Source of the DNA: Wolfiporia cocos
Taxonomy: Eukaryota > Basidiomycota > Agaricomycetes > Polyporales > Phaeolaceae
Assembly (NCBI GenBank): GCA_029448655.1
Contig: JACCLO010000053.1
Span: forward strand, 16,161-80,160
Length of the DNA stretch: 64,000 nt
Direction of reading: 5' to 3'
Shown here: positions 11,790-23,002 of the stretch, one piece after another
Numbering within the stretch: the stretch's first letter is position 1
Layout of the letters: every line of letters starts with the position of its first letter
Translations under genes and position numbers: made by a program
Notes under the pieces: generated by a model
The model's input: only the letters and a program-made list of their open reading frames with translations
What the model was told of the DNA's origin: nothing
Databases searched by the model: none

Positions 11790-12680
11790 TGACACAGATC
11801 TAACTGTGGGACTCACCGCCTAATCCACAAGGTGAGGGGAATAAGCAGGCAAGCAGTCAGAAGGCGCGCAGAAGAGAGGTGAAGTTCTTCTAGGGCGCGC
11901 AGCGCCTAGAAGAACAGAACTAACGACTAAAGGCGTTAAGCCCTATCTTATATACATGCTTATACTTGATTACGTAAGTAAGGGAATGGTCCTACCCTAA
12001 ACGTGTTAGTCATATGCTTGCATAAGGCGATGGTGTCAGTATGGCACCATCCGTATATCATAATGATGCGATAAGGCATCATGCATAGGTATCTATAGTG
12101 ACCATGCTAGCCAGTAATGGACTTAGCCAGTAAGATACGAGGGATGGATCAGAAGATCCGCATACATGGTTACCGGGCCGGAGGCCTGGATCATAATGAC
12201 GTCATGATTGGAAATGATGATGTCATGGAATGTACTAGACCATGGGTCTAGAATAGTGATGCCATTATTGTGTAATGATGGCGTGCTATGGATTGGACTG
12301 GGCTGTAGGCCTAGGTCCAATGGTGTCATAATTGGTAATGATGACGAAGGGGTTACATCATAGTGATGTCATAGCCAGGGGCTAGACCATATGATGTCAT
12401 GATGATATCATTATTTGTAATGATGGTATCATGGGTTAGAATAGACCATAGGTCTAGTCTTGTGACAGAGTGTCATGTAACATGTCATGCTTGATGACTA
12501 GCGTGTAAGCGCCGTGTCATAGATGCTTAGTAGCGCGTAAGCACTCTTGGGCTTAGGTAATAACTGTTAGGTTACACCGGCATGTCGGCTTGTACTGATA
12601 AGTACAGGATAACTCGTAGGTATGCGTAATAATACCGGATAAATGGCAATTAATTGCGGAAAAATGTCAGATCTGTGACA
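11790..12680 (-). mobile_element. Solo LTR in RNase H
   Basis: 891 bp, TGACACAG...CTGTGACA, flanked by AGATG at 11785-11789 and 12681-12685. Minus-strand sense shows TATATAAG, then AGTTCTG 25 nt later, and a GTTCTTCT hairpin. Excision rejoins the pol reading exactly. Confidence 0.93.
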
Positions 12681-14358
12681 AGATGGGCATTATATCTGTC
12701 AAGATTTAACTTCTCCATGCACCATAAACCAGGAAAAACCATGCTTACTGCAGACCCTCTGTCCAGGAGACCAGACCATGAAGAGGGGGTGGAACTCGAC
12801 AATAGGAACAATATTCTGTTGAAACCGGAATTTTTTGTTAACTTTGCGCGAGAATTAGCCATCCTTGCGTTCGAGCCCCTCCATCAGTTGGTAATCCCAG
12901 ATGACGAACTCCAACGAGAAATACACAAAGCATTGCTAGACAACGAGGTAACCAAGGACTACAAAGGCCTATTGGAGTCAGGACCTCACGAATTCGGCAA
13001 GTCTCTCAGAGACTGGAACTACGAGAATGGTCTACTCTTGTACCATAACAAGATCTACGTTCCCAAGGCACCAGAAGAGCTTAGAAATAAGGTCTTACAA
13101 TTACACCATGACCACCCTACTGCAGGGCATATGGGGAGATGGAAGACATACAAACTCATCTCACGTAATTACTGGTGGCCAGGACTAACCAACTCGGTAA
13201 AGAAATACATACAGGAATGCGACACATGCCAGCAAATGAAGAATCGCCCGCAAAAGCCATATGGACCCCTGATACCTAACGAAGTACCAGAAGCCCCATG
13301 GGAGATAATAACCATGGATTTCATTATGTACCTACCCAAGTCGAAGATAGACAACAAGGTGTATGACGGAATCATGGTTGTAGTCAATTGCTTGACCAAG
13401 CGAGCATGCTTCTTCCCCATCTCCAGCAAATTCGGAACAAAGGATCCCGTAAGAGTCCTATACAGAAGGTTTTACCCAATACATGGGCTACCTAAACGTA
13501 TCATTTCCGATCACGGAGTGCAGTTTGCATCCAAACTATTCGGCGAATGGTGTAAACTGCTAGGGATAGAACATGCCATGACTATGGCATATCACCCACA
13601 GGCAGATGGACAGATGGAAAGAATGAATCAGACACTTGAACAATACCTCAGATGCTATGTAAACTCGTATTGCAAAGACAATTGGTCTCAATTCCTGCCT
13701 ACGGCGGAATTTGCATACAACAACGCAGCGTCAGAGACTACCAAGATGTCACCATTCTACGTCGAGTTGGGAAGGCACCCAAAGGCTGGGCCAGCAGATT
13801 TAGCTATTCAGGCAAAAGCAGACCTTAATGAAATTGCAACCGATCGTTGGAACGCTCAGGAGCAAGCCAAAGCCGCAATGCAGTTAGCAGCTGACAGTAT
13901 GAAGTGGTATTACAATCAATCGATCCAGAAAGTACCCTTCAAGGTTGGAGACAAGGTTATGATAGACGTAAGGGATTACCAAACATCCGAAAGAAGTTTG
14001 GCCCCCAGGTACCGGCCCGTTCAAAATAGTCGAACAACTGTCACCCGTGACTTTCAGACTACACATGGATGGCCAATACCGAGCCTATCACCCGGTCTTC
14101 CATGCGTCAAAGCTAACACCATATACCGGCAAGGAAGAAGCTCCAGAACCAGATAAGTCAGGAGAATACGAAGTGGAGCAAATACTCAACCACAGATTCA
14201 CACCCTCAGGAAAACTACAATTCCTGGTGCGATGGTTAGGGTACTCCATGGGAGAAGACACATGGGAATATGAAGATGACTTCGTCAACACTAAGGAGTT
14301 GGTAGACGAATACAAGGCAGAACATGCCCTTAACGCACATACCGCTCCGCGAAGATGA
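12681..14358 (+). pseudogene. Chromovirus 1 integrase and chromodomain
   Basis: The end of RNase H leads into integrase. The H2C2 zinc-binding region shows HHDHPTAGH and ECDTCQQMK. The catalytic core shows TMDFIM, ISDHGVQFASK and the glutamate in MNQTLEQYLR. The C-terminal GPY/F-like module lies around 13930-14045. One or more small indels near 14000-14015 shift the frame there: GPFKIVEQLSPVTFRL is read one frame over from the upstream integrase. A chromodomain follows (EYEVEQILNHRF, then LQFLVRWLGYS and EDTWEYEDD, about 14164-14290). It would bind histone marks and steer integration to heterochromatin. The frame ends at TGA 14356-14358, which separates it from an in-frame dUTPase. The element belongs to the Tf1/sushi-like chromovirus group. 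Confidence 0.93.
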
Positions 14359-15090
14359 CACACCCACAATATTCAAGTATTCGAACCAGATGACAACCCA
14401 GACTGGAAAGTTGGGGATTGTTATCTATGGCCAGATGATTGGCCACTGCAGAGAGGTGAATTTACTCCGGAAGAATGCAAGAAAGTACGGAAGTGGTTAG
14501 TACGGGACAAATTCGGCAACTCCGTAGAAGAAGGCACTTGCTTCAACGAATATCTCGAATTCGCAGTAGGACCCCAGGGCACATATCCAGAAAGAGGCAC
14601 TGAACATGCCACCGGATTTGACATCTACTCAGCCGAAGCTACCAGGATAAACCCTCACACCACCATGCTCGTGAAAACAGACCTAAGAATCCTATTCCCT
14701 TATGGATTCAGCGGCAAACTGGAGACACATTCTAGCATGGCGAAGAAGGGCATACAGGTACAAGGCAGAGTCATAGACTGGGATTACTGTGGAGAAGTGA
14801 TAGTCATGCTCTACAACTTCACCGGATATCCATACATGGTTAACCATAGGGACAAGATAGCACAATTACTTCTGCAACCTGTCCCTCAACCAGAAATCCA
14901 CCATAGTACAACCTACATGTACAATCAACAATACTTGAAGGACACAGCTCGTGGTGACAAAGGCTTTGGTCATACTGGTAGACACTTGGGAGAAGTCAAA
15001 ATACTCCCTCATGACTATGAGGATTGGGACCGCCTGATGGAGCCCTCAGCGAGCAAGTGGCAAGATGTCGAACCACCGATCACCGAGTAA
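14359..15090 (+). pseudogene. dUTPase domain at the C-terminus of chromovirus 1 pol
   Basis: The chromodomain frame stays open from codon 14359 to the stop at 15088-15090. Trimeric dUTPase motifs appear in order. Motif 1 is ATGFDIYSAEA (from about 14608), motif 2 is ETHSSMAKKGI, motif 3 is GRVIDWDYCGEV (about 14767-14802), motif 4 is RDKIAQLL, and motif 5 is RGDKGFGHTGR (14950-14982). The enzyme hydrolyses dUTP to dUMP and would limit uracil in reverse transcripts. Motifs 2 and 4 deviate from consensus (the usual Arg is His; the usual Gly-Asp is Arg-Asp). An acidic linker of about 75 codons lies between TGA and motif 1. It could have been one fused protein before the TGA arose, or the TGA may be read through. 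Start codons inside the track, such as 14665, are internal to the fold and are not the real start. Confidence 0.9.
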
Positions 15091-15112
15091 CCTTTGCAGG
15101 GACCGCAAATCT

Positions 15113-15126
15113 TGAAGAGGGGGTAA
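15113..15126 (+). promoter_or_regulatory. Polypurine tract of chromovirus 1
   Basis: GAAGAGGGGGTAA directly precedes the LTR start TGTCACAAATTTT at 15127. It would prime plus-strand DNA synthesis. Confidence 0.85.
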
Positions 15127-16514
15127 TGTCACAAATTTTCCTATATTTTTCCCTATTTTTCCTAGACTTGTAGTCCAGTTTGTAGCATAGTTAGCGTAGC
15201 ACGGATACTTGTAGATCACGTGACCCAGTAGAACTAGATGCCGACGGAACCTTCTAGCAGGTTCCATCCCATTCCACAGATATCACATGTTAATGCTCAT
15301 ATGTGTGACCGCTGACTCATTACACTTGTAGAGTCACCTGCCATCTGACTCATTCATAGTCATAGCGCATACGTTATCACTTACGGTCACATGCAACCTG
15401 ACTCATACCATAGTACCGTAGGTCCTAGTAGTATTAGGGGTCTTGTATTGCATGTGTCACAGTATTATCTAAACGCCCTATTTTTCCGCTATCCGTAGCC
15501 ATTTATCCGGTATTTATACGCATAACTACGAGTTATCCAGTACTTATCCCATACGGCTATAACCTTACGGTTATTATTGCCCTTACGGCTTCTCAACGTA
15601 CGCTTATGCGCTACTAAGCTAGAATGACACAGCGCTTACACGCTAGTCATGCCCCATGACACGTCCGGCTTGCAACCGTACCACGTCATAACCTACGTCA
15701 TGGACTAGACCTACGGTCTTGTCCAGACTATGATATCATCATGATGTCACCACCATCATATGTCTAGGTCCCGACCTATGTATAGACACATGGCACCATA
15801 CTGGCATCATACCCTCGTCATCAGTCTAGCCCTCGGGCTTACGACCAATGGCACTAATGGCTCGGCGCTCCGCCTTAGTCATTCCCCGGGATACAGCCTA
15901 TGGCAGTTACCCCTCAAGACTCGGCCTTCGGCCTTGTCGTCATACTGGTCTCAACCGCCCCCATGTGAATGTCTACAGGTAATATGATAGGTTCGCCATT
16001 ACCGGCTTACCACGGTCTATTTCTAGCACAATCACACATCTATGCCTTATGCCGATACCGTACCAGTATCACATGCTAACCCTTCTATTCGTAGATGGAT
16101 CTTCCTTCCGTTGATGGTTACTCAGCCACAACGCCATACTAGGTACATACTGTATAGTAGTACCAAACATGTATATAAGATAGGGACTAAGCGTCCTATA
16201 CGTCTTAGTTCTATTCTTCTAGGCTATGCGCCTAAGAATCCTCTCACTTAGCTGCACTAGAATAGTCTACCTTACCTCCCTCCCCACTGGAGGATAAGTG
16301 GTGAGTCCCACAGACTGTTCTGTGTCAGCATGTATATATACTGGAACAGTCTGAGCGTTACAACTCAGTTCTGTTCTCCTCGATATTGAGCTACTGCCTA
16401 ACAAGCAACCTCATCGCTCATACACTTTTACTTGCTATCTCTTCTTGTGTGTGTATACCTCTAAGCCGCCCTCAAGAAACACTATTAGTGAGTATTAGGT
16501 TTGGGTTTGTGTCA
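15127..16514 (+). repeat. 3' LTR of chromovirus 1, interrupted
   Basis: It runs from TGTCACAAATTTT to GGTTTGTGTCA. Without the nested solo LTR it is about 510 bp. A TATATATA box (about 16331-16340) is followed about 26 nt later by AGTTCTGTTCT, the inferred transcript start, with a CTGAG/CTCAG hairpin between. The 5' LTR is outside the window, so the PBS cannot be tested. Confidence 0.87.
15455..16327 (+). mobile_element. Solo LTR nested in the 3' LTR of chromovirus 1
   Basis: 873 bp, TGTCACAG...CTGTGTCA, flanked by GCATG at 15450-15454 and 16328-16332. It is related to the solo LTR at 11790-12680 in reverse orientation (shared CATTTATCCGGTATT). Confidence 0.92.
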
Positions 16515-16959
16515 CCGTGATCCGTGATCGGGATTGGGTTGCCAGCCAATAGCAGTAAAGCCTGTTGGCTATACTTAGCTATGGTGCCATAGTTGCATGA
16601 GCATGGTGTGCTCATGATGTCATAGGCAGTGTGCCTTGATGATGTAGTGGTCTAGCTAGACTGGCTAGACTGGGTGACGTAGTGGTGACGTGTCTGTCAT
16701 GGTGACATATGTCGTGACTTGCTTCTGGTGTTATCCATGTGGATTGATAGGCCGCGTGGTTGATAGAAGAGCTTGACTAATAGTCTATGACTAGCGTGTC
16801 GCATGTGTCGTATCAGCTTAATAGTGTGTAAGTACCTTGTGTAAGTGATAAGGGTTGGCAATGGGATAAGTCCCTGATAACTGATAGGTAGACGTATAAA
16901 TCCTAGAATAATTGCTATAAATAGCAGAAAAATGGCCATGTCCTGTAAATACTGTGACA
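16515..16959 (-). repeat. LTR fragment into which chromovirus 1 inserted
   Basis: The sequence up to CTGTGACA at 16953-16959 resembles the plus-strand right end of the 693-1786 LTR (GACGTATAAATCC, AATTGCTATAA). Its other half should lie left of the window beyond chromovirus 1. The right target duplication of chromovirus 1 would be CCGTG at 16515-16519. Confidence 0.7.
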
Positions 16960-16994
16960 TGGCACAGACTAGTCAGTCTTAATGATGCAGCAAG

Positions 16995-17434
16995 TGTCAC
17001 AGATTTTGGGTCCCCTTCAGTAATCAAACCAAGGCACTAGTGGTACTGAAGTCACATGATGGTTTGGCCCTCATCAGGTAGTATAGCGGTATAACATCTA
17101 GCATAGCGTGGCACCCTAGAGGCACATGACTTGCTTACATATACAGAGGCTGTGTAGATAGTGCATGGACCCTTACGTTAGGGTAGGCCCTAAGGCCCAC
17201 CTGCGCTCATCCTCATGTATATATAGTATGTCGTCTGAGGCTTACACCTCAGACTTGTCAATCTCGTTGTTGGGGGCGTTTCCCCTCTTAGCTGGCATTC
17301 TTAGTCTTGCTGGTCTTGTGTGCCCACCTCGCCTCGCTATGGCCCCAAGGCCCCTTAGCAACTAGGTGTTGTACTCTACCTATTCGGTATTGGGGGTATA
17401 TTAGATGGTAGTGAGCCTATGCCACTTTGTGACA
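16995..17434 (+). repeat. Probable LTR, right boundary uncertain
   Basis: It begins TGTCACAGATTTTGGG, has TATATATA near 17216, and has the family hairpin GTCTGAGG-CTTACA-CCTCAGAC at 17233-17254. A plausible end is CTTTGTGACA at 17434, but no matching 5-bp duplication was found. Confidence 0.6.
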
Positions 17435-17568
17435 AGCTCCTTGTAATCCTTAGTGACCTTGTTGTCTAGCAATGCTTTACAAATCTCTCGGAGTATCGGT
17501 TCATCCAATTCTGGCACCACATGGGAGGTATCAAGAGCCATTGCCATGAACTCTCGCTCGAAAAATTC
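17435..17568 (-). pseudogene. Chromovirus pol fragment (RNase H-integrase linker)
   Basis: The minus strand reads PELDEPILREICKALLDN then KVTKDYKEL. Chromovirus 1 has PDDELQREIHKALLDN then EVTKDYKGL at the same place in its integrase N-terminal region. It is a short remnant of an older relative, broken by LTRs on both sides. Confidence 0.75.
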
Positions 17569-17880
17569 TGTCACAAATCTAGGTCACGCTAGATACTAGG
17601 ACGTTATGGAGCAGTAACTAGGGTATATTCCCCCTAAGGTGGTGACCTGAATACAATAGGCACCAAGCATGGGAATATGAACTGCAGATATAGCCGGACC
17701 CTTGATAACAGCCAAGCTGTTATCATAGCCCTTTTGGGGGAGTGGCTATATTGCCACTCATGAGCACATTGCATTGGGTCCATGGTGCGTCTTGTGATAT
17801 CAGTCCTGCACTTCCATAATTGACATCCAATGTGCTGCTTGACATGCTCACCACACTTGGCATGCCAAACCAGTACTCAC
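17569..17880. repeat. Repeat related to the 245-bp LTR family
   Basis: It starts TGTCACAAATCT. At 17640-17760 it carries, inverted, sequence also found in the small LTR at 25984-26228 (a hairpin ending GCTGTTAT, then GTTCATATTCCCA). Ends were not resolved. Confidence 0.45.
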
Positions 17881-18132
17881 ACCTGATTGGCTAGTGTACA
17901 TCATCAGGTGATAAGTTAGTTGTAGTAATTGGCACAAGATTGACAACAGAAAGTGTGCCCAGCGTCTGCAGACAATTCTCCTTCAGTGATGGGGGTAGCA
18001 GAACAGTGTTGAACTTTGGCACCTTGAGCTTCTCCATTCCCACACCTGGCCTGTGTCAACCATTGCATCTCTGGGGATTTGCATACTCAGCCTCACTCTC
18101 ATTCTCATACACATTCAATGAGGGCTTGTGTG
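17880..18132 (-). pseudogene. Coding-like remnant of a transposon gene (minus strand)
   Basis: The minus strand reads GMEKLKVPKFNTVLLPPSLK then ENCLQTLGTLS, and upstream KPSLNVYENESEAEYANP. It continues across solo LTR L2, since YEPDPLMCELT lies just beyond it. It may be the distal end of the MULE-type gene to the right. The family was not identified. Confidence 0.4.
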
Positions 18133-19094
18133 TGTCACAGATTCTGAAAAGAGGTACCCCCCCCCTGTCTCAAACCCACGTTCTTGGGTAGTACCCCATC
18201 ATGTGTCTTTGTATGGACTTAGCAGTGTAGCGTAATGGTACAGGTCGCCCCACCCATAGATGGTCACATGGTCAGTAGCTTAGATACTACAGCACATGAC
18301 TTAGGTAGCACTCAGCAATACGCACAGACCCTGCCTTTAGGGTGGGTCTCTAGTATACAGTGACAGTGTTCCTCATGTACTTAAGCTGTGACACTCTGGG
18401 GCTTACTCCCCAGAGTGTCACAGATATATTACTGTTGAATTCACCCTCACTATAGCTTTATGAGCACTGCTGTACATGCATGTGCCCCTCTACACTATGG
18501 TATTCCTCTCCCCTTCGTCCTGTAGTTACTGTAACAACCCTGCACCACTCGTCGATCAGCGCCCTTAGGGTAGGCGCACGTGCCTCTACCCATAACATGG
18601 TCACACTTTCATTACATACTCATGACTAGTTACTGTTATGCCTGACCTCATAGTTACTGCGCACAGATCAGCACTTCAGGGTAGACACACTAGCGTACAC
18701 GCAGATGTATATAAAGTATGACAAATGAGGCCTTATGCCTCATTCTTAGGATTTTGGCAATTGGGCCTAACCAGCCCCTTTCATTCTCTATGGCTATGGG
18801 CCACTCTGCTGTGCTGCTCATCTGACTTGACTGGACAAATGCCACAACCCCTAGCTGTCATCCCTCTAACTGAGCACCCAGAGTCAACGACAATACTAGG
18901 ACACGCCAGCAGGCATATACGAGATCCCCAGCAGGGCCAGTCCCACAGACACAGGGTATGTCTGTGTCACAGAGCTGTTATTCTCGATGATGAGGCTTGT
19001 CCTCTCTTTACTCCAAGTCTTATGCATGCTAGTCCAAGGGTTCTGCTCTATGTGACAACTCTAGATGACGGTACACCCTTGGCATTTTGTGTCA
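18133..19094 (+). mobile_element. Solo LTR L2 (contains nested L3)
   Basis: TGTCACAG...TTTTGTGTCA with GTGTG at 18128-18132 and 19095-19099. The hairpin CTCTGGGG-CTTACT-CCCCAGAG ends exactly where L3 inserted (18415). Without L3 it is about 400 bp. Confidence 0.9.
18416..18969 (+). mobile_element. Solo LTR L3 nested in L2
   Basis: 554 bp, TGTCACAG...CTGTGTCA, duplication CAGAG at 18411-18415 and 18970-18974. TATATAAAG is near 18710 and the hairpin AATGAGGC-CTTAT-GCCTCATT is at 18724-18744. Confidence 0.93.
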
Positions 19095-19466
19095 GTGTGA
19101 GCTCACACATGAGAGGGTCTGGCTCATAACTTGAGGTTAATGTCCCAGCGAGTTTGCATGGCATTTATAAACTCTGCTGTGGCTGGTGCACTGATGCTGT
19201 GGATGGGTGCTTAGTGCACACCACACCATGCACAAGTTAACTACTAGAGGGGCAATGCAGGTATGCGCACAAGCTTTAGTCTTATTACTAGCATATATAC
19301 TTGTAACCAATTGTATTTATGGATTGTGTTTGGCAGCAACCTCGCACATTAGTCACTGGCATAGTGTGGTGGCTAACATGAGCTTCTATGTCCTCTACCC
19401 ACTCTATTGTGGAGCACACAACTTGGAGTGCACATCAGATGAAACATGGCTCTGCAATTGTCCTCT

Positions 19467-20069
19467 TGTCACCAGAAACTCCACCCCTAGGATATACGCT
19501 AATGCTAGGCTAGCGCTAGGGAGATGCACATGCATAGGTAGATAAGCATTCACTTATCTTATCTCAATATGGTCACATGTCATCACTGAGTAGTTACAGC
19601 ATTACCTAGTCATGTGAGACACAGTCACAGTATGCACAGGCCACGCCATTAGGTCAGGCCTTGTAGCTACAGTACGTAGCATCTCCATGTATATAAGTAG
19701 GTAGAATCTGAGGATTACTCCTCAGTTCTACTCTTCTCGGCCTAGGGGGCATGTCCCCTGGGAACCTCTCAACCCTCTGCTGCATGTGCGTGTGAGCCAG
19801 CGGACTGCTCTGCAACAAGCCTGCTGCATCCTACTTGGACATGGGGGTCTCTATTTATTGCATCTCCTAGTTTTGTCTTTAGCCTGCTAGTCTGGGGGCA
19901 TACCGGTACACTCATGGGTCAGTACCTCGGGCTTCATGGCAGGTCGTCTCAATAGACAAGCCATCCTGTTCTCCCCTACAAGGATGGGTAGCCTTTAGGC
20001 CTAGGTTAGAAGGTATAGAGGCATCCCCACTAGCATGGGTAGCATGGTCACAAGTATGTTCCCGTGTCA
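19467..20069 (+). mobile_element. Solo LTR L4 inside the MULE gene
   Basis: 603 bp, TGTCACC...CCGTGTCA, duplication CCTCT at 19462-19466 and 20070-20074. TATATAAG is near 19690, followed by the hairpin CTGAGGA-TTAC-TCCTCAG and GTTCTACTCTTCTCGG. Confidence 0.92.
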
Positions 20070-22201
20070 CCTCTGCTGCTCAATAATCTCGGCTGCCTGG
20101 TGCAACTTGTGTATAGCATATTCTATGTCTGTTTGGTCTTGATTGTCAGGCTAGGATGTGAAGGTGAGTATATCTCTATTTTACTTGTTATATACATACT
20201 GCAAACCCACTGCCGCTGCCAGCTCATGTGCGCAGCAATCCATCACGACCAGTTGGTGGGCCCTTTTGAGGCGAGGAGAGTATCTGAAATGTGATAACAA
20301 ACTGGTGAGTCTCTCACTTTTGGCTCAATGATCTGCTGAAGTACTGGCAATGACACTACAGGGGCCTCTTTGGTGTCGGAATCTTGAAGCATGATTGGAT
20401 CGTCCCAGCTGCCAGATGGTGTCAGCACCAGAACATGGGGCATTCACTCCATCCATGCATGATCTCTGGTAGACTCCGGTGGAGGTGCGACTATGCCATT
20501 CACCATGACGGTGTAGAATGGCTGAACATGGAGCCACTGCACTGTGACCCACCACGATGATGGTATAGGTGTGGAAACTTCTTGCACAAGGTGCTTGTAG
20601 AGAAGGTACACATGATATTTCTGAGCTCCACAGTTGCATGTCCACGTCATAATGTCTGTATTGTAGATGCTGTTAATTGGAGTCTGAGCAAGATGTTCCC
20701 GTGACCTTCTGAAGGCTTCTTGCATATGGGTAAGTGATCATGAATGCCCTTCACAATGCTTTGTAATGATCTGTGCAAGGGTCAGTTGATATGGCGGGAG
20801 CACTTTTGTGATGATTGCATGCATGGTGAGATCAATGGGCAGGTGATTATAGCAGTGCAGAACTAGCTGCTTGAGATTCTGCCAGAGCACCTCAACCATC
20901 ATTGTTATACACTTGCATGGTATGCTTGATGTGTACACCACATGCACCCAGAGACACCAGCAATCATGCGAGTACCAGGAGCTCCAGAGGTAACTCATAC
21001 CTCATGAAGATTATTGAGTTTATAGTGTTGATACATCTCATCAATAGCATCTTGTCGAATGTCCTTGGATGTTCAGCTCTGCCCATGCCATTTAGGGAGA
21101 AAATGGTGCTGTGATGCATGCTTTGTGAAAAGCTAGAGGATAGGCAGTCGGTGTGGTGTCAGGCAAAAGACATAGCCAGGCTTTGCTTGCTTCATTGTGC
21201 TGATTGCTCTGTCATCACAAGGTGAGCTTTCTTGGAGCTCTTCAAGTGCTTCTGCAAACTCCTCAACCTGATGCTGCAGATCATCTAGGTCTCAATCCCA
21301 CTCAGCATCATTCCAATTGTCATGTTTATGACCTATCCAGCCCATTTCTTCATCACTTTCATCTGCATGTAGATCAGGTGGGAGTATGCCCTGGCCACTC
21401 AGGTGTTCAATGTCAAAGTCTTTGGCATCTTCGGTTTCACTCTTCACAGCAGGATGGCCTGCCGGGATGGGCTTGAGTCTAAGTGGGGGCAGTGACAGGT
21501 GATGACAGATGGATACCCATCAATGAGAAGCCGGATGCGATGGAGAGGCTTCACAGGAGGGGCAGGTAGCTAGTACATATAATATGAATTAATGAGAATA
21601 AAGTCCCATTCCACAATGTTGGAAATAAACAAACGACTGAGCCTGTCTGTTGCAGGTATGGTATGAAGTTAGCTTTGATGTAAGAGAACTCATGGCAAGC
21701 TTCATTGACATCATAGAATGCAGGTGTCTCCTTGTTCTTTGCTAAGCACTGTTTCACTGCATGGAGTGCATGCCAGAAACATAGCTGATGTTTTGCCTGT
21801 GGCCATGTGTTCCTCATTGCATTGATTTCTGACCAATCCTTGTCTGATAATGTATATTCTGGGTTGACACCAAGGTCCTTCAGCTCACCAAGAAATCTCT
21901 CAAGCACAACTTGCTTGACACCCTTATCGGCTTCCTTGTTTGTCGATATCAGTAAGAACACAAGTGGAATACCCAACCCATGTGCATCTGCAACTGCACC
22001 AAACAGTCCAAAATTGGTCCTGTTTGTGTTCCCTAGACAGATTCAATCTCAGTAATTTACTTACGTAGCAAGCTTGCATAGCACACACACATGTTGAATC
22101 CATTGCAAGCTCCTGTGTATTGGAGGCCCACTCCTCAATAAAATCTGTGACTTAGAAGGCAACTGCCTGAGTGCTGGGCTCAGCTTGCACATCTAGCAGA
22201 G
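20070..22201 (-). pseudogene. MULE-like DDE transposase with SWIM-type region
   Basis: Minus-strand segments read in order as a Mutator-like transposase of the basidiomycete type. The first catalytic Asp is in LAMDSTCVC, then FGLFGAVADAHGLGIPLVF, the second Asp region YTLSDKDWSEINAMR, then WPQAKHQLCFWHALHAVK (21551-22100). Downstream are IDEMYQHYKLNNLHEV and a Trp-rich segment, then VEVLWQNLKQLVLH (20738-21050). A SWIM-like zinc region follows, WTCNCGAQKYHVYLLYKHL, where the usual third Cys is Tyr. The tail (KLHQAAEIIEQQ) runs into solo LTR L4. Stops and frameshifts break it throughout. It would cut and reintegrate its own DNA; this copy is dead. Terminal inverted repeats were not found. Confidence 0.8.
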
Positions 22202-22446
22202 TGACACAGACTCACCAGTCTGTGGGACCGGCCCACAGGCCGGGGACAATCCCCCAAAGCCAGTGCATCAGTGCACATCCTAAGCCAATGGGTATGCAGG
22301 CAAGGCCCTTGGCTAAGGTACCACCCAGACGGGCAAGGTGAGGAGGGAGAGACCCAGGCAGACTGGCACACACACAGATGAGGTGGTGAGAGAGGGGCTA
22401 CAGCCCAGACATCAAGAATCTTAGAGATGGGGAGTAAGCCCCATCT
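22202..22446 (-). repeat. LTR L5, antisense piece
   Basis: It starts TGACACAG and contains CTGTGGGACC. It runs to the inverted hairpin GATGGGG-AGTAAG-CCCCATC, where L6 is inserted. It resumes at 23003 (CTCTACCC, then TTTAAGTATGTACATG). The preceding CAGAG (22197-22201) is its likely target sequence, but the far end was not found. Confidence 0.7.
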
Positions 22447-23002
22447 TGTCACGGTTTTATACCACAAGATATTGACCCTACATCCCTCGCTTTAGGTCTC
22501 TTGGGGTTCCACTGAGCGCACGGTCTCCTCATACCTCTAGTTACCTCCACGTCAACCATCTCACATAGTACATCACGTTACCTGGTAGATAGTGCCTATG
22601 ATGGGCACACATTCCGTCACCCGCATTATAACATCACAGTATGTACATCATATGGTCATGGTAGCACATGATCCCTTAGTTATGGCACACAGGCCATTAC
22701 ATTAAGGTAGTCATAGCATACTGATCCATGTACATAAATACACCGGGATGAGGTCTTACAACCTCATCCTTTAGATTCTCGATGTTGGGCTATGCCCCTT
22801 TCTTCATACTGTCTGAGGGTGCACACCAGTCTTACTGCTGAGTTATTCACTTGCTCATCTGGGATGCACCATTGGCAACACATGTCGCCACCTCAGCAAT
22901 GAGGTCACCCTGGTCACCACTGCATTCCTCTGATGGTACCCTTGTGGATGTGTTGGATTCCCCGGCAGGGCTGGTCCCACAGACCTATGTAAGTCTGTGT
23001 CA
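22447..23002 (+). mobile_element. Solo LTR L6 nested in L5
   Basis: 556 bp, TGTCACGG...GTCTGTGTCA, duplication CATCT at 22442-22446 and 23003-23007. Hairpin GGATGAGGT-CTTACA-ACCTCATCC. Confidence 0.92.

Noticed and set aside
14665..15090. Independent dUTPase gene starting at the ATG of 14665
   Set aside because: Motif 1 lies upstream of that ATG and the frame is open back to 14359, so the domain belongs to the pol frame.
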